The position numbers and the translations under genes were made by a program. Shown piece after piece: positions 53,039 through 64,000 of a DNA stretch of 64,000 nucleotides. The stretch spans positions 2,914,001 through 2,978,000 of the forward strand of contig JAKNDB010000107.1 of assembly GCA_024305405.1 (NCBI GenBank). Direction: 5' to 3'. Position 1 is the stretch's first letter, and the number at the start of each line of letters is the position of its first letter. The stretch comes from Dirofilaria immitis. Lineage: Eukaryota > Nematoda > Chromadorea > Rhabditida > Onchocercidae. The notes beneath the pieces are model-generated. The model did no database searches, was not told where the DNA came from, and saw nothing but the letters and a program-made list of their open reading frames with translations.

Positions 53039-53937
53039 TATATTGTATCCTCAAAAGTAGGTCTGTAAAATGGAATGCATCATTTGTTTTGATCGCGGAG
53101 AAATGATATTTCAATCTCGACAACATTAGTAATAATAGAATGAGAAGAAAAGAAGTTAACAATTCGAAAGTTCGAGAAAAGATGGGACACTACTGTTCCT
53201 CATCTATACTATGTCACTGTTTATCAAGTTTGACCGCATAGGAATCGAGATTTGACAAATTTGACACCAATATATTGCACATGGGATTAACTATAGTTAC
53301 ATTCAAAGTTTCCTTCCTATAAAATGTCTATTCAAGAAATGCGTTAATTTTTGTGTTGTGGACGAATTTAAAACTCATAGGTATAAAGTTGGAAGAATAT
53401 ATGTTGGAATAAAAAGTTTGTAAAATGCGAATATTCCTACAGAATCCTTATTTCAATATTAGATATTAAATTTTATCAAATATATCTATAATAGATTAAT
53501 AAAAATTTCTTTTTATCATCTTTTTTTTCGAGATCAAAAATATAAATTAGGCTTATGATAAAAGTCAAAAATTATTGAATGAATAAGAAATGATATGAAA
53601 AGCTTATCAAAAATTTATTCATATTCATCAATGATAATACTATTCCTAAATGATCGTAAAAAAATGAAAATTATAAATGACAATAATCGGTTAGTTATTG
53701 ATGATTATTTGGAGTATGATTTGTTTACAGTATATCATATCAATTTATAGACAAAATAAACAAACATATCATCTCATTGTAGGACGTGAAATTGAATTTC
53801 AAACAAATACATTTTGTTTGGTTTATAATTTTTAAATGATTCCTTCATCATTTATTTTTGCTTTAAATAATTTATTACTTTAATTTTTTTCATTTCTAAT
53901 TCATCCTCTTTAATATATTTAATTTAGAGATGCAATA
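53039..53937. other. Stretch with no recognised feature
   Basis: A+T-rich; I see no exon or repeat of note. Confidence 0.5.
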
Positions 53938-53996
53938 TAAGTAAATAAGTAAGTAAGTAAGTAAGTGCAAGTAAGTAAGTAAGTAAGTAAGTAAGC

Positions 53997-54041
<45 letters not shown>

Positions 54042-54132
54042 GAGTAAGTAAGCTAAGTAGGCAAGTAAGTAAGTGCAAGTAAGCAAGTAAGTAAGTAAGC
54101 AAGTAAGTAAGCAAGTAAGTAAGTAGCAAGTA

Positions 54133-54169
<37 letters not shown>

Positions 54170-54174
54170 GCAAT
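53938..54174. repeat. (GTAA)n tetranucleotide array with GCAA variants
   Basis: About 235 bases of AAGT/GTAA units interrupted by GCAAGT and single-base slips. Leu/Thr/Tyr-repeat frames on the minus strand are artefacts. Confidence 0.97.
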
Positions 54175-54549
54175 AAGAGAATAATTGATATTTTAATATT
54201 TGAAACTATTCGAAATTTATATTATCTATTTATTTCACATTATTGTTTATTGTAGAAAATTCAATTTGAACACTTTTTGATATGATTAAGAAATGATAAC
54301 AGTTAAAGAGTAGCGAAGGAATCATAAAATGATGATTCATGTTCTAAGAATTTTGTTAAAAAAAAAAAAGAAAAATTTGTCGTCTATTTACAAAAGAATT
54401 AACTAAGGAATTTTAATGAGGTCATCAGGACGCATAATATTCTATGGATTGTTCCACAATTTTCGACATATTATTCATTTATTAGTTTCGCATATAATTG
54501 AAATTAATTTAAAGGAAAAGTTTAACGATGATAAATTGAATTGATGTCT

Positions 54550-54632
54550 GATAAATGGATGGATCGATGGATAGATGGATCGATGGATCGATAGATCGAT
54601 GGATAGATAGATGGATGAATGGATGAATGGAA
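54550..54632. repeat. GATG/GATC/GATA tetranucleotide array
   Basis: Interleaved GGATGGATCGATGGATAGAT units. Confidence 0.9.
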
Positions 54633-54785
54633 TGGTAAAGTAAATATAAAAAGACCAAATGAAAATATATTTAAATGATAGAATGAGTGTCTATACGATT
54701 ACGATAATAATAGGAAAAAAAAATGAAATGAAAGAATGAGAATTTGAAGGTATAAAAATATTTTATTGTAATAAATAATATTAAT

Positions 54786-54807
54786 GAGAGAGAGAGAGAG
54801 AGAGAGA
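54786..54807. repeat. (GA)n microsatellite
   Basis: About eleven GA units. Confidence 0.9.
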
Positions 54808-54850
54808 ACATATTTATATTTATATAGGGGATGTAAAAAATGGTAATACG

Positions 54851-55255
54851 ATTGGTTGGATAGTAATCATATAATATTCAAAAAGTACACCAACTACTTC
54901 CTCTACTGACCTAACAGGTTGGATAATAATTACCAAGCTCTTCCTTTACTGATCTAACAGGTTGGGTAATAATTACCAAGCTCTTCCTTTACTGATCTAA
55001 CAGGTCGGATAATAATTACCAACCTTTTCTTCTCCTAACCTAACAGGTCGGATAATAATTACCAACCTTTTCTTCTCCTAACCTAACAGGTCGGATAATA
55101 ATTACCAACCTTTTCTTCTCCTAACCTAACAGGTCGGATAATAATTACCAACCTTTTCTTCTCCTAACCTAACAGGTTGGATAGTAATCATATAATATTC
55201 AAAAAGTACACCATCCGCTTTCTCTACTGACCTAACAGGTTGGATAATAACTATC
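54851..55255. repeat. 43-bp minisatellite bounded by a long direct repeat
   Basis: Core unit AACAGGTCGGATAATAATTA followed by CCAACCTTTTCTTCTCCTAA, nearly identical in the last four or five copies and more diverged (AAGCTCTTCCTTTACTGATC) in the first ones. A distinct segment (GGTTGGATAGTAATCATATA, then ATATTCAAAAAGTACACCA) occurs at both ends, at 54853 and 55178. Confidence 0.92.
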
Positions 55256-55726
55256 CTTTTCCTCTTTTGATCATTTCTTTTCTTTTTAATATCTTTTCTT
55301 AAATTTAAATGAAAAAAAAATTCTAAATTATTTTTATAATTCGTTATTTCATTTTTAATTGCTATAATTATCTTTCATTTCTTTACGCATAAATTGAAAT
55401 TGATACTTTTAAATCTTTTCATAGTTTTCCCATACTATCTTGATAACTCATAGAAATGAAACTTTTTCAATTTATCAGCTTATTCTATCGGTATCAGTCT
55501 TCACTGATATAAATTATCCAAATGATTTGAGAAAAAAAAGCATAAGAATGATTATCTCTTAAAACTTTCATCTTGTCCTGTTTTGTAATCTTCCTCAGAA
55601 CAGCTGCCATTTGATAGACTGGATTAATGACAGCAGTCATATATCGGTCTGATAAGCGCCAATAGGGATTCGAAAGAATGATAAACGATCAAATGTAATA
55701 CAGCTATAACAAACATATCTGTATGA

Positions 55727-55744
55727 TTCCCGAAAGTTCGAGAA
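55727..55744. promoter_or_regulatory. Perfect four-pentamer heat-shock element
   Basis: TTC-cc-GAA-ag-TTC-ga-GAA: four alternating inverted pentamers with exact two-base spacing, the binding pattern of trimeric heat-shock factor. TATAAAAA follows 50 bases downstream. Confidence 0.5.
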
Positions 55745-55794
55745 TGTGTGATGAAAAATCTCGAGATAATGAAAATAGTGTGGGAATATTTTCC

Positions 55795-55802
55795 TATAAA
55801 AA
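55795..55802 (+). promoter_or_regulatory. Possible TATA box
   Basis: TATAAAAA, 50 bases after the heat-shock element. In A+T-rich DNA this alone is weak evidence. Confidence 0.3.
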
Positions 55803-55888
55803 TGATCGATCAAAAATGCTAAACAAAATTCAATGAAGGATTTAATTTAACACGGCTCATAAATTGCTGAATTTCGTATTTATCATCT

Positions 55889-56008
55889 ATGAAACGAAAG
55901 GTCATCGACATTGCCCCAGTAAAAGATGATACGTCATTGCACCTTAGAGGCTTTAATCATCACTTCGAGAAACTAAACCTGTCAATCTTCTTTTGCACGA
56001 AAGATTAA
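55889..56008 (+). CDS. Candidate 39-residue ORF downstream of HSE and TATA
   Basis: ATG to TAA, reading MKRKVIDIAPVKDDTSLHLR and ending LNLSIFFCTKD. The segment is visibly richer in G+C than its flanks and starts about 90 bases after the TATA-like box. Not a known small heat-shock protein; no alpha-crystallin features. Could be a chance frame or a first exon. Confidence 0.25.
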   Translation: MKRKVIDIAPVKDDTSLHLRGFNHHFEKLNLSIFFCTKD

Positions 56009-56209
56009 TTAGGAAACTAAGCAAGTTTGTCTAATAGAATTTTAATTTAATAAATTATAATTGTTAAAAATACTACCGGATATCTATCTGTTAGAAATAG
56101 ATTAAAGATGATTCATCCTATTTTATAATTATATATCTATGAAATTGACCTATGACTTGGCAGTAACAAATACAATCATAATCATTTACACTAATGATTG
56201 CCGATGATA

Positions 56210-56292
56210 TTGCATATTGCATATTGCATGTTGCATACTTACTACTGAAATGCATTATGCATGCTGAGGAATGCAATATGCAAGTTATGCAA
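56210..56292. repeat. ATGCAA-motif cluster with 13-bp inverted repeat
   Basis: TTGCATATTGCAT occurs in two overlapping registers (56210-56222, 56217-56229) and its exact complement ATGCAATATGCAA at 56271-56283. Additional ATGCAT and TATGCAAAA lie between and after. Confidence 0.8.
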
Positions 56293-59212
56293 AAATTTAG
56301 AAAAAAAAATGAAGAGCATATAAGAAAATAAATTTTTTATTTGTTCTATCAAGTGCCTTATTCATTGTGAGTATAGAAAGAAAAAAAAACCTTTCGTTAG
56401 CTTTATTCAGCATAGCAAATTAAAATGTGGAATGAAGCCTGTTTTCATTATTCGAATGCATGCATAGGCATTGGGTAATATGAAATAAATAGTTGAAAAG
56501 AGATAGAAAATTGAGCCTAGCTAGCCTAGCAAAGTATTGTCATAGAAGGAGGAGAAATTGAAATAATATTAAATCAACTCATTGACTTTTTCATTCAAAA
56601 TTTAATAATTTTTAATTTTAAATTTCTAATATTTAAATTTAACAAAATAAATTAAATGAATAAATAAACTTTACATTTACAATAAAAGCATTATTGTAAA
56701 CAACATCGAACAAATTAAACTTTATGAATTTTAATTAAATAAATAATAAATAATCGAAGTTAAAAATGATAGGTTGAAAAAGCTCTGTCTATGGATAAGA
56801 CAACCCTTATCATCCAATTCATTGTCCAATGACGAATTTCTTCTTTTCCCTTTTTTTTTTTTTTTGTTTTCATTTTACTTTACCAAACCAATATGTACTT
56901 TAAAAATAGGACAAACGATGATGTCATTTCAGATTATGCACTGAAATAAAAATAGTTAATGCTATAATATGATATTTTATACTTAAATTTATGTTTTAAT
57001 TATCAAAAAATTCTTTGAATAATTTAAAATAAAAGGAAAAAATATATCGCATTTATTGCGACTAACAATGTTTTCTACGATTTCGCAAAAATTTCTCATC
57101 TTATTTACGAATCTAAAAATAGTTCGATACATATTGTAATAGGGTGGTTGAATAAAATTACTACGACATTTTCATAATAACACAATTTTCTTTCAGATAT
57201 GACATCACATAATAAATATAATTTACCCATTCTCGAAAATGATCGGAACGTCATCAACAATTTAGAAACCCAAAGTATACATAAATATACATACACATAT
57301 ATTATTTTGCTAAATAAAAAGTATAAAAAGTTCAAATGCTAAAAATAATTAGCAAGTCTCGAAGATGATACGGTTATTATCAATTCAAAAAGCTAAAGTA
57401 TATTATCATTGTTAAATAAAAATATGAAAAGAAAAAAAAATTTATTGTTTAGCATATTTTGCTACATTAAAATAATCAGTAAAATTGATAAGCAATCAGT
57501 AGATGGTTAAGTAAAAGGCAAATAAAATTATTTTTAATGATATATTTAAGCCTAGAGTTTTATGTAATAAAAATATTTCTAAAGAAAATTAAATCTTATT
57601 GAAATGTCACATTAATATTTATATGCTAAATTACATCATTGGCAGTGTGTAAAATATAATTAAATCGAAAAAATTTTTTCAATTAAATTATAGCACAGTC
57701 TGTTGGGATTATATAATAAATTTATTTTGCGTAATTCTTAAATTTTCACAAATTAAAAATTCCTTCCTTTTAATAGCCATACATTGAAATATTTCTGTTA
57801 GGCGCAAAAATTAGTCTTTGCGCCGCTTATCTGTAAATTGTTCGTTTTTCGATTTCAAATATGAATTTGAATTTTAACTGCGAAATTTATTGCTAATAAA
57901 ATCAGTAACAGTCCACATTATCATTTGATCTATTAGCGCAATCACTTCGAGACTGTCATCGATTGCTTATCGCAGACATCAGGCGCCATTTGCTTTATCA
58001 AAAAAGATAACAAATATTATTATTAAAAGAAAGTTGGGAGTAATTATTAATTTTGAATAAGCTGAATTTGTCACACCCACGCTAAGATTATCATGTAATT
58101 GCTATATGTCGTATAACGAACAATGATATCATAGTCAACGATGATAATGATGATGATGATGATGCATGTTGTCGCAAGCTTTTCATGCTTGGCTTGGCAC
58201 AACACTACTCATCAATTTATTGATAAATAAAATAAGCCTAGCTCATTCTTTTATTATGAAATTTACTAGTAGCCAAGAATAAGGTAAACGTTCAAAGAGC
58301 CATAGCATAGGCGAAATGACTGCCTGATGTCATCTCATTTATTCTAATTATTCTTGAAAAAATAAAAATTTTCTTTTTTAGATTCGATTGAAAGTTATTA
58401 TTTTTAAGGAAATGAAGAGATAGAAAGGTAACTAAGAAAAATGTATCGCTAGATAGAATTAAGATAGAACAAATCAATAACGTATGAAAATGTATAACAA
58501 TTAATTCCTACTATTCGTCATTGATCTTCGATGATATATGATTCCTTGGCTTATTTCTCAAGAAAACATTGCTCTTCACTATTACAATAAAAGTAATTTC
58601 AACCAATCACTGTTTTATCGCCGTTCAGTATCACCGGAAGTATTGATAGATAGGTTGATTTTGAAATACTTCAGAATACTCATTAATAAATAACATCAAA
58701 ATACCTGTTGTTAACTAAAATGGAAACTTCTATAACGTCCGATGAACTTCCTGTGCCAAGAGTGATATAAAACAAATTCGAGACTAATAAAAATAAGCTT
58801 AATATTAAATAAGCTCTATACTATCTTGAATATGAACATCGAAAATGTCTTCTCATTAAAGCAGAGAAAACGATATGATCCAGATGGAATCCTGAAATTA
58901 ATTTAGGGACTAGTCAGAAATTTGCATTGATTTGAAAACATTCGATCATTTTAAAGATGAATAAATTGTTGCTTAATGATCATTCTTTCGATAATTTAAA
59001 ACCCATCGATTATTATATTATAATATTCGTACATATTTATTTTTGAATTAGTCTAACAAAAATCTTCTCACACATGGTTTTAATTTTATCAATTATTTGA
59101 GACAGATGGTAGAGAAGGGAGGAAAAAGAGAAAAATGCGGAAAATGAGAAAAAAACATATTATAGTTATAAAGTCGCTTGAAAAAAAAATGAAATATGTG
59201 TCAAATTTTCGA
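56293..59212. other. Gene-poor stretch
   Basis: A+T-rich. A short GAT array lies at 58140-58165 and a slightly more G+C-rich patch at 57905-57995. No exon supported. Confidence 0.45.
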
Positions 59213-59216
59213 ATAA

Positions 59217-59748
59217 AATTGATCAGTCAAGAAAGAATCGAGAAAAATTGATCAGTCAAGGAAGAATCGAGAAAAATTGATCAGTGAAGGAAGAATCGAG
59301 AAAAATTGATCAGTCAAAGAAGAATCGAGAAAAATTGATCAGTGAAGGAAGAATCGAGAAAATTGATCAGTCAAAGAAGAATCGAGAAAAATTGATCAGT
59401 GAAGGAAGAATCGAGAAAAATTGATCAGTGAAGGAAGAATCGAGAAAAATTGATCAGTCAAAGAAGAATCGAGAAAAATTGATCAGTCAAGGAAGAATCG
59501 AGAAAAATTGATCAGTGAAGGAGAATCGAGAAAAATTGATCAGTCAAAGAAGAATCGAGAAAAATTGATCAGTCAAAGAAGAATCGAGAAAAATTGATCA
59601 GTGAAGGAAGAATCGAGAAAAATTGATCAGTCAAAGAAGAATCGAGAAAAATTGATCAGTCAAGGAAGAATCGAGAAAAATTGATCAGTGAAGGGAGAAT
59701 CGAGAAAAATTGATCAGTCAAAGAAGAATTGAGAAAAATTGATTAAGA
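59217..59748. repeat. 29-bp minisatellite, 18 copies
   Basis: Unit ATTGATCAGTCAAGGAAGAA plus TCGAGAAAA. Three main variants alternate: GTGAAGG, GTCAAAG and GTCAAGG. Copies 8-12 and 14-18 show the same variant order, indicating a higher-order duplication. Confidence 0.95.
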
Positions 59749-60817
59749 AAGAATCGAAAAAAGTGACGACATAAAAAATAACAACAAAATAAACTTCGAG
59801 AATTTAAATGATAAAATATGCTTTACTACTTATGATGACTGATAAGTAAGGTTTCTTGAAATTGTTGTTGTATAAAAATTGCTCAATTTTTAGACATGTA
59901 TAAATGATGATGAATGTTTACAAAAAAAAAACCAATGCAAAATTTGCAAGAATGAGAAGCATATCGATGCAAACATACTTGTACCATGGCACCATTTGTT
60001 TGTTTCGAGAATATATCTTTCTCGAGAGAAGTAAATACGCGACGGGAAAAAAGACGCGCAGAAGTTTTCGAGAAATAAAATTTAGTGGATGATGCAACAT
60101 TTAACGAAATTTAGAAAAAAAGAATAGCAAAAATTGACAAAAAAATAACCGAATGAAATGATATTAATGAGGTCAAAGGCTAAACGACTAATTTAGAAAA
60201 CAATTGCTATTCTTGCTATCATTTAGAAAACAATTGCTATCATATATTTAGGATAGCTCTTTGATACGACAAATTTTGCTAATTTTATTATTTCTTTTTC
60301 TTATTCTTAATAGCAATTAACTGATAAAAAAAGAGCAATCAGGTTGATATATACGGTAGCATAATCAAAAACTTATTTGTTTATTTATTCAATGTTATGA
60401 AAAATTTTGAAAATTGTAAACAAAAATTAAACATAAACTTAATATAATAAGCCTAAATTTTTTTTTTTTTTTATAAAGAAAGAAATTTTGGAAAGATATG
60501 AAAAGTGCCATTGAAATTATTAAAATATTGAAAGAATTATTATATTACTTACTTCGAGTATTATAATAGTTATTAGCAGTCGTATCTCGAGAATTTATTC
60601 AAGTAGTTTGTTATAAGATGAAATGCTAGAAGGAAATTGTTCTTTTCTTTTTTTTATTTTTACTATTCAATTTTTATGTTCTTTTTCTCCACCATCATTT
60701 ATTGTCATTTGATTCTCGAAGAAGGCTCAACTTATCGATAATACTACAACAACTTTGTATAATTTTTATCCTTTAAGTGGTGATGGTACATTGTTGAAGA
60801 TAGTATAGATGATGATA

Positions 60818-60849
<32 letters not shown>

Positions 60850-62211
60850 GACAATGCGTAATCGATTGCGAGAAATTTTTATTTTAAATTTGGATATTAA
60901 CTTTTAGTATTATTAATTAATAGTAAAAAATAAAAAGTATCATTTCTAGCTGTTAGCTAAAAATATATTAAAAGATTCAGAATGTCGAGATTGAAGGAAT
61001 ATTGGAATAAAATTTTAGATAAAATATTTTTAAAGTATTTCTAAATTTATGCGCTATTGCTCATTTATACGCATATGGAAATTAAAATTATATTAAAAAA
61101 AATTATGAAATTTAACAATAATTATCACAAAAATTATCACAAATAATATGTTATCATTTTTATCAAATATATATTTTATCGTTTTTCTAAATTTTTTTTT
61201 TTAAAATTATTTAATCATTTTAATTCGTTTAAAAATAAATTAAAATGCATGAAATTATTCAAATGATAGCAATTTGCTTTTATAAAAAAAAATCAAAAAT
61301 TTAATTAAATATTTCCCGTCTAAATGATATTATAAAATTCTTTTATGAATTAATTGAAAGAAAAATTTGAAATTAAAATAAAAAAAAATGAAATGAGTAA
61401 TAAAAAGAAAGAATGAAAGAAGGAAAGAAAGAAACGATATGAAAATCCTGGAATGCGGAACTTGACATTGAGAATAGACCCAAAATCATTTCAGTTTGTC
61501 GTTATTGTTTTTTTTTTTTTCCATTTTTCTAAATTCTAAAAGTTTTTCCTTTTTAAACGAAAAGAAAAAAAAACTTTTCTGATAATTATTGTTGATTAGA
61601 AGAAGAATTGATTATAGGAATAATTGATTTATAGGAATTAAAAATATATATATATCTAATGAAATGAATTGCTCAATTCAATTAGATAATTACTATCATT
61701 ACGAGAACATTAATCAAAATTCCTTTCTTCTTCTTCTTTCATTCCATTATCAATAATAATTTCTGTTTTTGGCTCATTATCTTTTTCCTAAATCAAATTT
61801 TTTCTTTTTCTTATTTTTTTTTTTTTGCAAGAGAAAGAGGAAAAAGAGAGAGAAGAGAAAGAGTAGATAGAAAAGAAATGATTAAAAAGGAAAGGTAAAA
61901 ATGATTGTATCACAAAAACCTGTATTATCAAAAATTTTTTTTTCCAGGTCTTTTTACATAGTCCTTTATCATTTGATATTTATCGCCTATAACTGGTTCC
62001 TCAATTTTATTGGCCATAATTATCCTATTTAACAAAAAAAAAATTCAAATAAAACAATAATTTATGCAAAATAAAAAATAATAATAACTTTTATAATTGT
62101 TAAATGAAAAGGAATAAATATAAAATGATCAAATAATAATAATATTTGATGCATAAATTTTTAATAATAAATCTTTGTTTGATTTATCAGACAAAATTAT
62201 CTATCATAAGC

Positions 62212-62244
<33 letters not shown>

Positions 62245-64000
62245 AAGAGAGAGTTGGAAAAAATTATAATTAATTTTAGGATTAAAAAATTGCCTAAAAA
62301 AAAAAATAATTTTCAATAAGATTATTATCGTTTAGTTTTGTTGTCGATATTCCTTCTCGTATACAAATAAATTCAATCTTTCTCTTATTATTTACCGTTA
62401 CCTGTTCAGGTGAAAAAAAAGCATTATAGCAGCAAAAAATAATATATTAAAAATTTCGATCCGATCTATTCAATTTTTTTCTCTCTCACTTTTCTCCCTT
62501 TCTATTCCTCTCTCTCTCTCTCTTTTCTTAACTGTAAACATTTCTTTGTTTGTTATCACTGATGATGTATTGATAACGATCAAAATCTAAAAATATTCAA
62601 AAATTAATTTTAGTTAAACTTTCGTTTTAAAAAGAAATTTGATTTTAATCGATCACAAACGGAACAACAATACATGTTGGTTAATGTTCGGATAGGAAGA
62701 CAAATCGGAAATTGTTGAAAAAAAAAAAAAAAAAAAAGATCAAGGTAATGATGGGTGATAAAATACAAAAGGTACACTAACTACTACATACCCAATTGCA
62801 ATGAAACGCTTCAATGAATATATTTTTCAAAGCGAACTATCGTCGTAACTCTTTCCAATTGATAATATCAACTTTGATATTGTCAATTCTCATTTTCACT
62901 TTGACAATAAATTAGGAAATTATCATTCAAATAGCTTTGATTTGGTTTATATTGAATTAAAATTGCTGAACTAAATGATACATATTTAAAATCAACAAAA
63001 TTTGTAAATTTCATACAAAAACTCAGAAATAAACAAACTTTATGCGATTGGGTCAAAGTTCAACGGAGAAATTGAGATTGTTAAAGCGAATTTAAAGCGA
63101 CTTTTGGGATTTTTATGCATGAATGTATCCTGAATGAATCAACAATTTATTACCTTTACATTAATTTAGAAAGATTAAATTATCAAATATTGAAAACTCA
63201 TTGATCTTTTATTAATGATGGAATACAGTAAGCCAATTATCGTATCAGGATTTCATGCACGACTGTATCCTTAATTAGATGATTGTATCACTTACTTCTA
63301 TTTACTTCTTTGCATTAGATCATTATCACGAAATATATTTCAAATATTGACATTAGATCATATATCTAGCGGTGCCACAACTGGCGCAATTTATGCAAAA
63401 TATTTTTATGGTCAGCTACACCTGTTCACCTGCTCACCTGCTTATTTGTTTATTAATATTTGCGCTCAATTCTATTTATATATTTATTTCATTTAATCTA
63501 TTGATATTTCTGCTTTAATTATAGCAATGTCAATTATAACATCAATTTTCGACTAATTTTTTCTTTACTAATTACTTTTTTTGTAATCAATTACACCTGC
63601 TCACCTGTTTATTAATTATCCATCTTTAATTTACCGTAAAATTTTATTAACTAACAATTAACTTAAATAATTGCAAGATTATTTATCAATAACAAAAGTT
63701 TTCTATCATTACAAGCTATTCTGTAAATAAATTTTAATAATTTTACTTTTCCGAAATCAACAAGTTATTCACTTCTCGCTCTCGATCTACTAAGTTTAGT
63801 CTAAGATAGAGATTTCACTCAAAATTATAAATTAGTATATCCTATAATTTTCCCAAAATTTTAAACAGAAAACAAAAAATAATAATATTATTTCGTTTTT
63901 TATAATCATATCACTATCAGTAATCATTAGTCTTATTATTATTATTATTCGATCAAAAAATCCAACTTAAAATGCTTTTATTATTATGTAAAAATGACGC
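59749..64000. other. Gene-poor right end
   Basis: A+T-rich with homopolymer tracts, a GAT array (60810-60850), GA arrays (62212-62253), TCTC runs (62504-62523) and repeated CACCTGCTCACCTG motifs at 63418-63440 and 63594-63608. A 62-codon frame at 59904 has no support. No gene recognised. Confidence 0.45.

Noticed and set aside
53896..54173. Leu/Thr/Tyr repeat proteins on the minus strand
   Set aside because: Translation of a GTAA tetranucleotide array.
54961..54985. GGTAATAATTACCAAG-like similarity to the nematode spliced leader
   Set aside because: Only partial resemblance within a minisatellite unit; no SL RNA gene structure or donor in place.

Overview
The window looks like nuclear DNA of a nematode, most likely a spirurid or filarial-type worm. 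The basis is a very A+T-rich background dense with microsatellites, small exons, introns ending in the U-rich TTTTCAG/TTTTTAG consensus, and several genes whose start codon sits 6-45 bases after an orphan 3' splice site, as expected for spliced-leader trans-splicing. The species cannot be fixed from the sequence. I saw no bacterial operon, CRISPR array, tRNA, rRNA or intact transposon.

Left third (1-23.9 kb): seven plus-strand genes. Five are short, hydrophilic, multi-exon proteins I do not recognise: A (1-1253, left end cut off), B (5238-7480, with a 60-bp in-frame repeat), C (9660-10844), D (13087-14497) and E (15600-17953). They are followed by two conserved housekeeping genes: TRAPPC4 (19835-21302), a subunit of the TRAPP vesicle-tethering complex, and LAMTOR4 (22564-23793), a subunit of the lysosomal Ragulator complex that anchors Rag GTPases for mTORC1 signalling.

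Middle (26.6-45.8 kb): one long minus-strand gene, convergent with the first block, encodes an FNDC3-type protein: a Pro/His-rich N-terminal part, nine fibronectin type III domains and a C-terminal membrane anchor. I resolved 22 exons. Two 5' exons lie 3 and 9 kb upstream of an internal, probably trans-spliced start.

Right third (46-64 kb): gene-poor. It holds tandem arrays, microsatellites, a CpG-rich inverted repeat, a GC-box array inside an orphan ORF, and a perfect four-pentamer heat-shock element with a TATA box and a short ORF downstream.

The most striking property is a recurrent coding anomaly. At about ten places a recognisable protein continues only if one base is added to a short homopolymer (mostly A or T). 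TRAPPC4, LAMTOR4, FNDC3 (three places), gene A (three places in one exon) and probably genes B and E are affected. Undercalled homopolymers in the assembly are the simplest explanation, and naive gene finding would call all these genes broken.
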